From assembly GCA_037962975.1 (NCBI GenBank), contig CM075671.1, positions 12,261,001-12,325,000 of the forward strand: a DNA stretch of 64,000 nucleotides, read 5' to 3'. The notes under the pieces were generated by a model that ran no database searches, was not told the DNA's origin, and saw only the letters and a list, made by a program, of their open reading frames with translations. The stretch is from Clitoria ternatea. Lineage: Eukaryota; Streptophyta; Magnoliopsida; Fabales; Fabaceae. The position numbers were made by a program, and so were the translations under genes. Position 1 is the first letter of the stretch. The number at the start of each line of letters is the position of its first letter. Below, piece after piece: positions 10,401-22,400 of the stretch.

Positions 10401-13400
10401 TTCGGATGATAAACAAGAAGTTCCCATAGAGCATGATAAGAAAGAACCCTTAAATGGATCAATACTTGTGTACCAGAGAAGGCAAAAACCTATGGTAGTC
10501 CAACAGCAACTCCAATCGTCTGAACCACAGGTAAGTAATTCTCAAAGTTTTGATAATTTACCTATTGCCTTGAGAAAACCCAAGAGATCTTGTGTCAAAT
10601 ATCCTATTTCCCATTTTGTTTCCACTAAGCATCTCTCTGGACAACACCAAAGTTACCTTTCAGCCATTGAGTCTGTCCAGGTTCCCAAGACAGTTCAAGA
10701 AGCCTTAAAAGATGAGAACTGGGTTCAAGCCATGAATGAGGAGATGAGTGCTTTAAGGAAGAACGAGACTTGGGAAATTGTCAAAAGGCCCAAGGATAAA
10801 AGAGCAGTCTGCAGATGGGTCTACACTCTGAAGCATCGATCTGATGGTACTATAGATCGATACAGAGCAAGACTAGTTGCAAAAGGATACACCTAGACCT
10901 ATGGGATTGATTATGAAGAAATTTTTGCACCAGTAGCCAAGATGAATACAGTACGGGTGATCCTATCATTGGCAGCTCACTTTGATTGGGAGTTACACCA
11001 GTTCGATGTTAGGAATGCTTTCTTACATGGAGAACTAGAAGAAGAGGTGTATATGGAGATTCCTCTAGGAAATGATTAGATTGACAAAAAGAACCATGTG
11101 TGCAGGTTAAAGAAAGCTTTGTACGGGCTAAAACAGTCACCTCGGGCTTGGTTTGGAAGATTTACTCAAGCTATGGTGTCCTTGGGATATAAGCAGAGTC
11201 AGGGTGACCACACTCTCTTCATCAAACACTCTCAGAATGGAAACTAACTCTCCTTTTAGTTTATGTGGATGACATGATCATTACAGGTGATGATGAAGTA
11301 GAAAAGCACACTTTGAGAGAAAGATTAGCAGCACAGTTTGAGATGAAGGATCTTGGAAGACTGAAGTATTTCCTAGGGATTGAAGTTGCTAGGGAAACAG
11401 GCAAGTTAGGATGCAAAGTCGCTGAAACTCCAATAGAACAGAATCATCGTATTGGGAATGAAGAAGAAAGTCCAGTAGTTGATAAAACTCAATATCAAAG
11501 ACTTGTTGGAAAACTCATTTACTTGACTCATTCTAGACCTGACATAGCCTATGCTGTTAGTGTGGTTAGCCAATTTATGCATGAACCCCGAGAAAGGCAT
11601 ATGCAGATTGTAACTAGAATTCTTCAATATCTGAAGGGAAACCCGGGTAGAGGATTGTTATTTAGAAGAGAAGGTGAGTTGTCATTGAAGGCATATACAG
11701 ATGCAGACTATGTTGGCTCTATTATTGATAGGAGATCTACTTTAGGATATTGTATGTTTCTAGGTGGAAACTTGGTCACATGGAGAAGCAAGAAGCAAAA
11801 TGTAGTGGCTCGGTCAAGTGCAGAAGCAGAATTTCGATCCATGGCACAAGGAATAATGGAACTTTTATGGATTAGAAACATATTGGATGATCTCAAGATC
11901 CAATACAAGGCATCTATGAAACTGTTTTGTGATAACAAATCGGCTATCAGCATTGCTCATAATCCGGTTCAGCATGATAGAACAAAGCACATAGAGATTG
12001 ACAGAAACTTCATCAAAGAGAAACTTGATAGTGGTCTCATAGAAACGGCATATGTTCCTTCCAATGAACAGTTAGCAGACATCCTAACAAAGGGGCTTCC
12101 ATCAAAGCAGTTTAAGTTTCTTGCAAGCAATCTGGGAATGATTGACATCCATTCACCAGATTGAGGGGGAGTGTTGAAATAAAATGGTCAAAGTTAGGCA
12201 GTCATTAGGTAAAAGAGTTGTTGAAATAGAATGGTCAAATTTAGGTAGAAATTAGGTACAAATTAGGTAAAGATTAGATAGAAATTAGGTAGATTTTTTA
12301 CTATATATAGATGTAATCTTTTCTGTATTGAATCAAGTAATACATTTCATTCTATTCTCAACTTTCAAGTCCCTCTCTTGTGACTTTCTCCAATATGCCG
12401 GACGCTTTCCCATTGCAGTGCTACAACGTGATTGCTGCAGAGCAGATTGCAGCCTGTTGCTGCCTGTAGCGGCGACTATTTGAAATGGGACTCAAAATTG
12501 CGTTTTCGTTGTTAATGAAGGGCACCCATGTAATTTTGTGTTTCCTTCTCTCTTGTTTAGGGTTTCCGAACCCAGCCTCCCTACTTCTCCCTCATTCAAA
12601 GCTTTATTCTTCCCTCTCTCTCACGCCATTCCTCTTTCTCCTTAACCGTCAAGCCCCTCAGTCATCGATGACAGGTACTTCATCACCAGCGATTGGCCTA
12701 ACATCGCCGGCGACTGCCCCCGTGTCTTTTGTGAGGTCCGCAACTCTGTCACGCATTGTCACTAGTGACTGCCACCCACACTCCGGCAACCTCCCTAGCC
12801 ACCTTTGTACCCAACCACCACTGCACTCTTTGGTGACCTCCCAGCCACTACTGCACACTCCGATGACCTCCGACAGCCATTGGAACTTGGAGATGAAGAT
12901 GAAGACTATGATTTCCAGAATTCTTAGTTGATATGGCTTATGATTTCAGACCATGTTTTGAATATTTTGATTTGGATGATATTAAATTTCAATTATCTAC
13001 TATGCATTTAGAGTGTTTTTAATTATTTTTCTCTTCTTTTTATGTTTTTCTACACATATATATATATATACATAATACATACGTGTGTGTATTATGTATA
13101 TATGTTTATGTATTTTATCCCGTGATAGAATCAAATAGCAATAGCGTCTGCTATTTGCTCCGCAGCACCGCGATCCTAGTTTTGGGGTTGGCTGCTATGC
13201 TTTACTATTTGGGATTGACTACTATAGTTATAACTTTGGTAGATAGGAGGCACTGTTATGTAAATATTTTTCCATGTATGACTAAAGTTAGAGTTTTATC
13301 TTCTAGGAACTCAAACCAAAAAAGACTGTCAATTGTAAGTACCAAAATTTTAATTTAATCACTTAATAAATTACTTAAACTAAGAAAAATTCCATGAATC

Positions 13401-16400
13401 CCAATAAAATGACATGACTTACGTTAAAATAGCTGAAGTATGCCCATACGTTTGTATCATTTATTTATGTAAGATTAAAGATTTAAATTATTGTTTTAGT
13501 TTTTATATGTAGGCATAGTTTTTAGACATGAAGAATCTGGGGGCAATTATTTTGGGGGTGTATTGGCATCCTTTCCATCACGGAGTCACTCTACAATATT
13601 TGCATGGTCTCTTCCATTCCATTTGTTGCTTTGTCAGGGAATTAAAATAATGTCTCATGTCCCACTTCCATCTTTGGTTTCATGATCTTTAGAAATCTCA
13701 ACTTAACATATAAATTTATTTATTTTACTTCACTAATGATTGGGGATTGTTGCCAATTTAAGCCTCCCTCTTATGTCTATATGTCAGATTGTCTATATTA
13801 ATTTTTCACATGTTTAAATTATTTTTTGCTACATTGACTGAATTTTACTTTTGTTTAATAGGTGAAGTAGTATCGCTTCCACTTCCCCGTACAATTGCAT
13901 CTATATGGCCTCTTCCATTTGGTTTATTACTCCAGCAGGAAGTTGAAGCAGCTATACCATCGCGTGTTCCATTTTCATCTACAAGCCCTTTGCTTGGTAC
14001 ACGTGACATGTTGCTTAGTGCATCTAATCATATCCAAAAGGGGGAGGGTACTTCAATATCTTCTCATCTTATCCTAATGGATCCACTGGATGAACAACAA
14101 GTATGTTATAGATTGTTGCTGAAGTTTTGTTCTTCTTGGTAGTCGTCACTTGTCACCAATGTTGTCAAAATTGAGATCCTAACTAGGATTGGGAAGGCTG
14201 TGGAAGATTGTAAATCATTAGATCAAAATATGGATCATAAGATCCTGGTAAAATTGCAAAAATTTAATCATATTATATACATATGGGTGGAAAATAACAT
14301 GCATAACAAAGTTAATCTAAATCACCACAATTAACTAAAATTGAAAACTCAACTCACAATAATTAGGCTGCAAAATAAGTCATAGTCTTTTTGTGACATG
14401 ACTAGAAGTACTTGGACACAAGAAAATATTCCAAAACAGAGAGATAGGCAGATAGTTGTGAGAGGCACTCAAGGCAGAAACATAGATGTGTGAAGGCAGG
14501 AAGTAGAGGAACAGAGAATGCAGAACACGGAAGATGGAGGCTGGGATGGAAGCTTCTAAACTGCAAGCTACGAATGCAGCACACAGAACCTGAAGGTTGG
14601 AGAGATTAGGGTGGTGGAGGAAAGATGCAAGTGAGGAAATGGGAATTGTGGGAATTATGGGATTAGGGATAAGAGCAAGGTTGACAAAATCAGTATTTCA
14701 TGTTAAATCGTAAAGGGGTGGGAAAATCGCAAATCGTAAATCGAATTGTAAGATTTTACTTATTATGTATATACATGTTTATATGCATATAAATTCATAT
14801 ATATGCATATAAAAGCATAATTCAAAGTCATAAATCTATTGAAAAGACATCATAAACTTACATAAAAATCCATAACTCAAAATTCATAACATAAACCATA
14901 AACAAACAACAATGTAAACATATCTACTACCACCAGAACTGCCTTCATCTCGTCCTGTTGATGTTGTTCCAAAGTTTCCTGCTATGGTAGCCATTATTGT
15001 GAGTGGGAGGGACGAAGAAGCACAACAGAACGGGACACAGTGTGAGCAAGATAAAGAAGAAAGAAGTGACGCAGAGTGAGCAAGAAACGGGATGAACAAA
15101 AGCAGAGCTGCAGAACGAGTAGAGAAGAGAGAGCTTTTTAATATGTTTGGCCTGATAAGAAAAATCGATTTCACCGATTTTGTGATTTCACTCCCGATTT
15201 TATTACGATTTTGGGCATTTGCAATTTTTTCCACGATTTGAATCGTAACAGGGAGCCAAAATCGTAAAATTTTACGATTTTACTCCCGATTTTGTCAACC
15301 ATGGATAAGAGAGGATTTAAGGATCTTTTTCTCCAACCGAGGTCTGGACACTTAATCTAGAAACCTAGGCATACGAATTGTGTTTGACTTGGAAGAAATC
15401 ACAAATCCTGTAAGGAAGATTGGGGTATCACACTATCACTCCAAAGGGCAACTGAATCACAGATGTAATGTAGCAGGGAGAAGGCTGTGAAAATTGTGTG
15501 ATCCTACAATCTAGATTATCATTTTGACAACATTGGTTGTGAAATTTTCATACAATAAATTCCCGTTATGCTGTTGCTACTTTTGTTTGATTTGCAGCTC
15601 TTTTTTTGGCTGTAATTGTAGCCAACTTTTATTGAAGAAAGAGGGAAATTGAACATAATGAAGGAATATGATGAAAAGACAATTTGGACAAATGATCGGG
15701 TCCCACTTATGGCATCCTATAATAAAGGTTTCTTTCATTAAAGTTCTCAAAACCAGTTCCTAGCCTGTTTTTGTGAATAGCTTTGTTCTCTTAAGAATTT
15801 TTGTAATGATGTTGAATTCAGGAAAGATGCAGCACTCTTTGTGGGTTGCAGAAATCGTCAATTCTAACTTTGATGAGGCAGACACTGGTTTATTAAATGT
15901 AGATCCCATGAATGTATTGCCAAAACATTTGTCCTTCCGTAGAATATGGCAGGGGAAAGGTGCTCAGACAGCTGCTTGTGAGGTGATTTACAAGCTCCTA
16001 ATAAGTTATCTGCGTATTGTTGGTCCTTGTATTTTTTTAATGGGCATATTATTATTATTATTATTATTATGATACTTTGAAAGGGAAATGCAATTGATCA
16101 GTTAATGACATAGTTGTTTCCTTTGTTCTTTAAGTGTTTAATAATTAATTATTGCATATGTGGATGCTTGTTATTTTTTAAATCAGCATTGTTGATACTT
16201 TACATGCCATCAAAGCTATTTTCATTTGTATTTCTATCATAGCCGATATCTAAATAATAATTAGAAGTTTGATTAGTTTTATGTATCTAGTGCATGTAAA
16301 TTAATTATTTCTTATGTTTTTGAAGTTTTTTTTGATTTCTTATTCTGCTTAATAGGCTATAACAGAGGATCACTTTATTGTGGTGGTTCTCTCTGCCTTT

Positions 16401-19400
16401 TCTTCTATTTACACATTATTGCAATGCTCCTTCTTTTTCTTGTTCATTCATTCTCTCTCACTTAACTAACCATCTCACTTTTCTTCTTCAATGCATCCAA
16501 CTATACTTTGCACATTATTTAGTTTTTCCGATTTGGTAAGTTCTTAAACCATTCTATTGCTTTGGCTTAGTTCCTTTCAGGGTACCCACCCCCCCCCCCC
16601 AAAAAAAAATATTTTTTTGGAATCTGCTACTCTATAGTGCCATGGCTTCCATTCAACCAGAATTTGGTTGTAAGATATTATGAATCATTCAATGTAAATA
16701 ACATGATTTGGCTATTCTAAACACATCATTAGTGATGATTTATATACAATATGTTGTCTGAAATGTCCAATTTGTTAAGTCTTCAATTAAATAGCTAGAT
16801 GACTTTAGTCCTATCTGACTTTCTCATTGCGTGGTTTATCATTTACTGTTTATGTTTTCAATTTTTTTTATTTCTATAAATGATTGCTAGGTATTTATGA
16901 ATCATTCAATGTAAATAACATGATTTGACTATTCCGAACACATCGTTAGTGATGATTTGTATACAATAATATGTTGTCTGAAATGTCCAATTGTTTAGTC
17001 TTCAATTAATTAGCTAGATGGCTTTAGTCCAATCTGATTTTCTCATTGTGTGGTTTATCATTTACTGTTTATGTTTTTCAAGTTTATTTTCTTTTGATTT
17101 CTATAAATGATTGCTAGGTATTTATGGCCACTGATGATGATGCAGCCCCTGTTGTTTGCTTTTTTCACCAAGAACAAAGAAAGTTGTTGTCTGTTGGTCT
17201 TCAGAGTGTTGAAATAAATAATGAGATTATGTTTGATGTTAAACCGGATGTGAGCTGGATCATAGCTGCAATTGCAGCTTCACCTGTGACAGTAACCCGC
17301 CCAAGGTACCGTTTATTTCTACATTTCTTTTATACTGATGAACAAATTTTCACAAAATGTGTTTTTTTCAGGGTCAAAGTTGGACTGCTTCCATATACAG
17401 ACATAATGATTCTGGCTCCAGAAAATGTTCTGCTTCTCTATGTAAGCTTTACACATGGTTGGGTCCATATCGATTGAATCATTGTTCATTTCTTGTGTCC
17501 TAGCATTTCTCTCTACCTATTTATTATCTTGTATCCATGCGTCATTGCCATTATTTGTGTATCATTCTTTTCCGAGCTTCCTTGCATGTTCATGCATGAT
17601 TTATTACAAGAATTTTTTCTGCTAGAGATCTTATTAACATATTGTTTGTTTGGTTTTTCTAATGTATGCCTTGGGGTACACTTTAAACAATACAAAAGTG
17701 GCAAAGTTTTATTGGAAATTGTGTTGTATTACAATGAAATCAATACAAACTACATTATATACAATTTCTAATAAAACCTTTCAATTTTTATATTGTTTAA
17801 AATGTGCCCTAAGGAACAAATTAGAAAAACCGTTGTTTATTTTTGTCAAAAGTCCCACATTGACTAGAGATATGACCAATCAAAAGTATATAAGGTGGAA
17901 GGTAATCCTCATCCTATGAGCTAGCTTTTAGGATTGAGTTAGGTTTATTACCCAAATTTAATATGGTATCTGAGAGCCTATCCTAGACTTATTGTTAGGT
18001 CACCTATATTGTCCACGCTTTATTCCTGGGTGTGGGGGTGTTCTATAAGTCCCATGGGCCACCCGTATTCATCCATGCTTCATTCCTGAGTATGAATGAG
18101 TGTGTTAATAAGTCTCATTGGCCACCCATATTCATCCACCTTCTATTCCTGAACATGAAAGAGTGTGTTAATAAGTCCCATGGGTCATCCGTATTTATCC
18201 ACACTCCATTCTAGAGTGTGAAGGGGTGTGTTAAAAGTCCACATTGACTAGAGATATGACAAACTAAAAGTATATAAGGTGGAAGGTAATTCTCATCCTA
18301 CGAGTTAACTTTTAGGATTGAGTTAGGTTCAATATCCAAATTTAAGAGTTTTGTTAGAAAATGTGAGAATGTTGTGTTTGGAAACTTTATCCATGTGATG
18401 AGAAAGACTATTGCAGGTGGGGGACCCACACTTTAATTTTTCACTGACACCGTAGGAAGTATAAATAATAAATAGAAGGGGTAAAATAGTAAATGATACG
18501 CTCAATAGATTACCTTCTCAATCTTTTCTCATAAACCAAATTTATTTTCATACCATTTTCACACCTTTTTTTCCTCACCCAAATATCTTTCTTTATCTAT
18601 TTTTTCTCTCACTTTTCACATCAACCAAACAAACCATGAGGGATGCTTGTCTATTTTTTTTTTGCCATTAGAGATTTACAGGATTCCTCATTCTCCTCTG
18701 TTTTAATCCTTCCTTCAATTATTGTGTTGCGTCCATATAAAAAATTGGTCTACTATTTTTTTTAATAATTGAAGTGAAACCATTTTTAAAATTTTATTTT
18801 TTAATTCTAAATTTAGTCTACAACCTCTCCTTAGTACTGCTGTAATTATAATTTTATGAAATGGTAAAAGACTGATTTTATAGATAGGTTATCAGTTTAT
18901 ACCGAGTAGTAGTTTTTTGTTCTGTGATAAGTACTAATGCTATATCTGATAACTTGTTCCAGCCATATGAAATTTGACCTGCATGCTATTGCAATGCTTG
19001 AATATTGTTTGTTAAATTGTTATAAATGGAGCAGAAAACATGGCAACTTTAATTTGTAAAAAACTCTTTTTCAGTTGGTTCTTTTTTACACTTCATACAC
19101 CTGTCTTCTGTTCAGTCTCCCCCCACCTGTTTCCTATATTTCCATAGAGTGCCATCAAGATTGCTAAAGCTTGGTATTTCTTTTAGTAATATGTATTGTT
19201 TTATGTTGTAGTCTGGGAAGCAATGCCTGTGCAAATATGTGCTACCTTCTTGTTTAAATAAAGATAAGATTTTTCATAGTTTGGAGGTTCCAGAAAAATC
19301 TTCTCTTCCTAATGACTTAAAGATTACTGGCCTGGCTGATGCCGTTGAGGGGCGTGTCAATGTGATAGTAAACAATAGGCAGGTAAGCAGGTTTCTTGTA

Positions 19401-22400
19401 TTGAGGGATCATTTTTTTTTATCACAAAGTTGGTATATACAGATTTCTTGATGAATGGAAACTTTAAAGTCTGTCCTTTGTAAGTGCAACTTTTAACATC
19501 CCTGCACTGCATATGCAGATCTATAGATGTTCATTACGACAAAGTCCCTCATCATCATTAGCTAATGATTGCATCACGGCCCTTGCTGATGGTCTTGATT
19601 CTAGTTTCTACAGACATTTTCTTGGTCTCCTCTGGAAAGAAGGCGATCCTGCTCATCTGTCCATAGCCGAATCCAGTGTTGATTCAGAATGGGACTCTTT
19701 TTGTCGTGTAATTATGCAAATCTGCAGAAAATCTAACGTTATATCTCAAAAGCAATCTGATTCTGTTTCACATTCTGCTTGGGAATTCGTTGTTAATAGC
19801 CAATTTCATTATAATTTTTGCAAAGTAAACTCCATGTTCCAAATATCTTGTTCAGAATCACTTGATTGGCGGGAATCAAACTTCCCTAGGTCATCTATAG
19901 ATGGCACACAAAGTTCTGAAAAGCCATTTTATACTGAACTGTTAAGGGAAAGTCTGGAATCTCTTCATGCACTATATGAGAGCCTGAAACTTGATAATCT
20001 CCGCAAAAGGTATGTCTCTTGTGTTATATATATATATATATATTTTGGTTCCTTTTTCATTTTAGTTTCTAGCATCTAGCTATTGCATTTTCTGGTCATC
20101 GCTTATTTCTATTCTACAGGCTTTTTGTATGGTAACACCTCCCATTTGATGCTCTCTGTGTCAAGAAATATGATGCAACTAAGATTGAAAAGTATGTTGT
20201 TTGGATGAAGAGAAAAAGAAAAGAAAGAAGTAGAAAAAAGAAACTTTTCTTGTTTTGATGAATAAAAAGAAAGTGGATTGAAATACATTAATTATATAAG
20301 AAATAAATTAAATTTTATATGTAAAAATTTGATCTTTTATTATAATAAATTTACATATAAAAAAGTTAGTTTTGAATTTTTTTATAAATTTGATAATATT
20401 TATTATACAAAAGTTTCATGTGAGTTTATTTCTAGTGGACCCCATTTCCTTTTCTTTGGTACGGTTTATTTCCTAGGGTCAATGACTGAACTAAAGATGG
20501 AGTTTGATGACTGAATAGTGATTAGCTTAGGTGGAAGATCACCATACAAGATATGGTATGGATGTGTAGTTTGTAGGAAGGGCTGGTTTGAAATGAACCA
20601 TTTCAGGTTTGATAGATTTGTTCTCAGAACCCTAGACTAGTTAATCATGTATTATTGACAATTTGGTTTCTGGAAAGATGCGTGGGTAGTCCACAAAATT
20701 CAGTAACTTTTGAGGCCTATAAAGGATGGGGGACAATTTGAAAATTCGAAGACACAGAAAAACAGGTGAAGTAAGAAAAGTTCCTATTCCATACTGTTGA
20801 AGTTTGTACAGTGAGGAAAATTTGGGAAATAGTGAGAAAATAAGCCAAAAATATTAGATCAAGAACTTCAAATACACGTGTGTATGTAAGATTAGTTTTC
20901 TATTTTATTTGATTGTCTTTTGGTTATTCACTTATTGTTTTCACCATCTGCTTTAAGCATTTCACCATCTTCTTTGGTCTGTGTTTTCCTGAATAAATAA
21001 AGTTCCACTTCAGTTTTTCTTAAAATATATGTTGTGATGATTCTATGTAAGTTATTGCCTATAGGGACTTGGAACTTCTTTCAACTCTCTTATGCAACAT
21101 TGCTGAATTTTTGGGTGAGGACAACTACTTGGACCACTATATTCGGGATTTCCCTGTCCTCTGTAAAAAGTTTCTCAAGTCTGGAATTAGCACCATTTCA
21201 CTGAGAATAGCTTCAAGTTTATTCAGATGGCTTGAGAATTGCTTGCAATATGGATGCAGCCATTCTAATATTAGCAATCTTCCAGCTTTAGTCTGTAAAG
21301 ATGGAAGTTCTGTGGTTAGCTTAGCCCGGAAAGTAGTTTGCTTCTATAGCATATTGTCTGGTGCTACATTGCTGGGAAAGAAGCTGTCTTCTGGTGTTTA
21401 CTGTAATATTACTACGGGATCTCATTCTACAAAGGAGGAGCTTACTGTTTTAGCAATGGTTGGTGAAAGATTTGGACTTCAACAGCTAGACTCACTACCT
21501 TCTGGTGTATCTCTTCCACTTCGTCATGTAAGTTTAAGTTCAGTGGTCTCAGAGATTTGGGAACCTCTTATGTCAATTAATTTAAACCATTTTATAATTT
21601 TTTTAATGGAGTGTGTATACATTTGGAATTCCCTGTTGTTTTTTTCTCGTAATTCTAATGTTTACCATAATGACATTCACATTCTTGTTTATCAGGCATT
21701 GCCTGGTGTTTTTCTTGTATTTCTTTTGTTCTACTTTCACATCTGTGGATCAATGATCTTCCTTAGCATCTGCTTATGGTTGCTTGCTTTTATAGTAGTT
21801 CTTTTATTATCTCTGGCAGCGTATTACTGTATTAGTTTCAAATTTCAACATGTATTTCTGGAGCTTTTTACACGTAGTTGCTGTTTTGCCTTCTAGGCAT
21901 TAGATAAGTGTCGAGATTCACCTCCCAATGACTGGCCAGCTGATGCTTATGTCCTTCTTGGTCGACAAGATTTGGCAATGTCAACCCTGGCACATGAATG
22001 CAAGTATAGGGGTATCGAAACACCAACCAATGTGAATGTAATCTCCATGTCCACACCTTATATGCTAAATCTGCATCCAGTGACAATATCTTCTACTATC
22101 TCTGACGCAATTGGATTGGAAGGAGTTAAGTTTGAGGATACAGATTCAGTTGACGGGTCTATGACTGATGGTATGGAGCATATTTTCAACTCTAGCACAC
22201 AATTGCGTTATGGTCGTGATCTGAGATTGAATGAGGTCAGTTATAGCACTTAATTTGGAGTAAGACAGTGATAATTTTACTTGATATATATTTTCAAACT
22301 TTAGTGTGGCTTGTCTATTGATCATATGAAGGGGTATGGTTTTTTCCCTTCAATTTATTAGCAATCCATTTAGGCAAACTGGTACTGCTGCTTCATTGTC

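Larger units (their letters stand above)
7708..12370 (+). mobile_element. Complete Ty1/copia LTR retrotransposon, coding region decayed
   Basis: The element is bounded by two LTRs and flanked by an exact 5-bp target duplication, CCCTC at 7703-7707 and 12371-12375. A Met-type primer site follows the left LTR, and a purine tract (about 12163-12171) precedes the right LTR. Between them lie recognisable gag, protease, integrase, reverse transcriptase and RNase H segments in copia order (integrase before reverse transcriptase). It sits inside a smaller hAT-type element in APC1 intron 3, in the same direction as the gene. The LTR right ends, judged by the duplication, are ...CAAGT rather than the usual CA. 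Confidence 0.93.
7646..13226. mobile_element. Non-autonomous hAT-type element in APC1 intron 3, split by a copia insertion
   Basis: The left end reads CAGAGTAGTCAA and the right end, on the other strand, TATAGTAGTCAATCCCAAAT. The flanks carry an 8-bp near-duplication, TTTATAAC at 7638-7645 and GTTATAAC at 13227-13234 (7/8), as expected for hAT elements. Removing the copia element leaves about 0.9 kb. The ends resemble those of the intact hAT element at 24045-27852, including CAATCCCAAATAG near the right end. The core has a comparable layout, with a pyrimidine-rich stretch followed by a GATGAAGATGAAG run near a stop codon. I read it as an old deletion derivative of the same superfamily; the 148-codon ORF at 12485-12931 is not treated as a gene. 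Confidence 0.6.

Noticed and set aside
12485..12931. 148-codon ORF in the hAT derivative of intron 3
   Set aside because: Pro/Ser/Thr-rich translation of a pyrimidine-rich transposon leader, comparable to the non-coding leader of the intact hAT; no domain.
18360..18640. A further MITE with GTGTTTGG / CCAAACA-like ends in intron 8
   Set aside because: Terminal match is too short and no target duplication could be fixed.
20180..20480. Transposon in APC1 intron 10
   Set aside because: Purine-rich and AT-rich sequence without definable ends.
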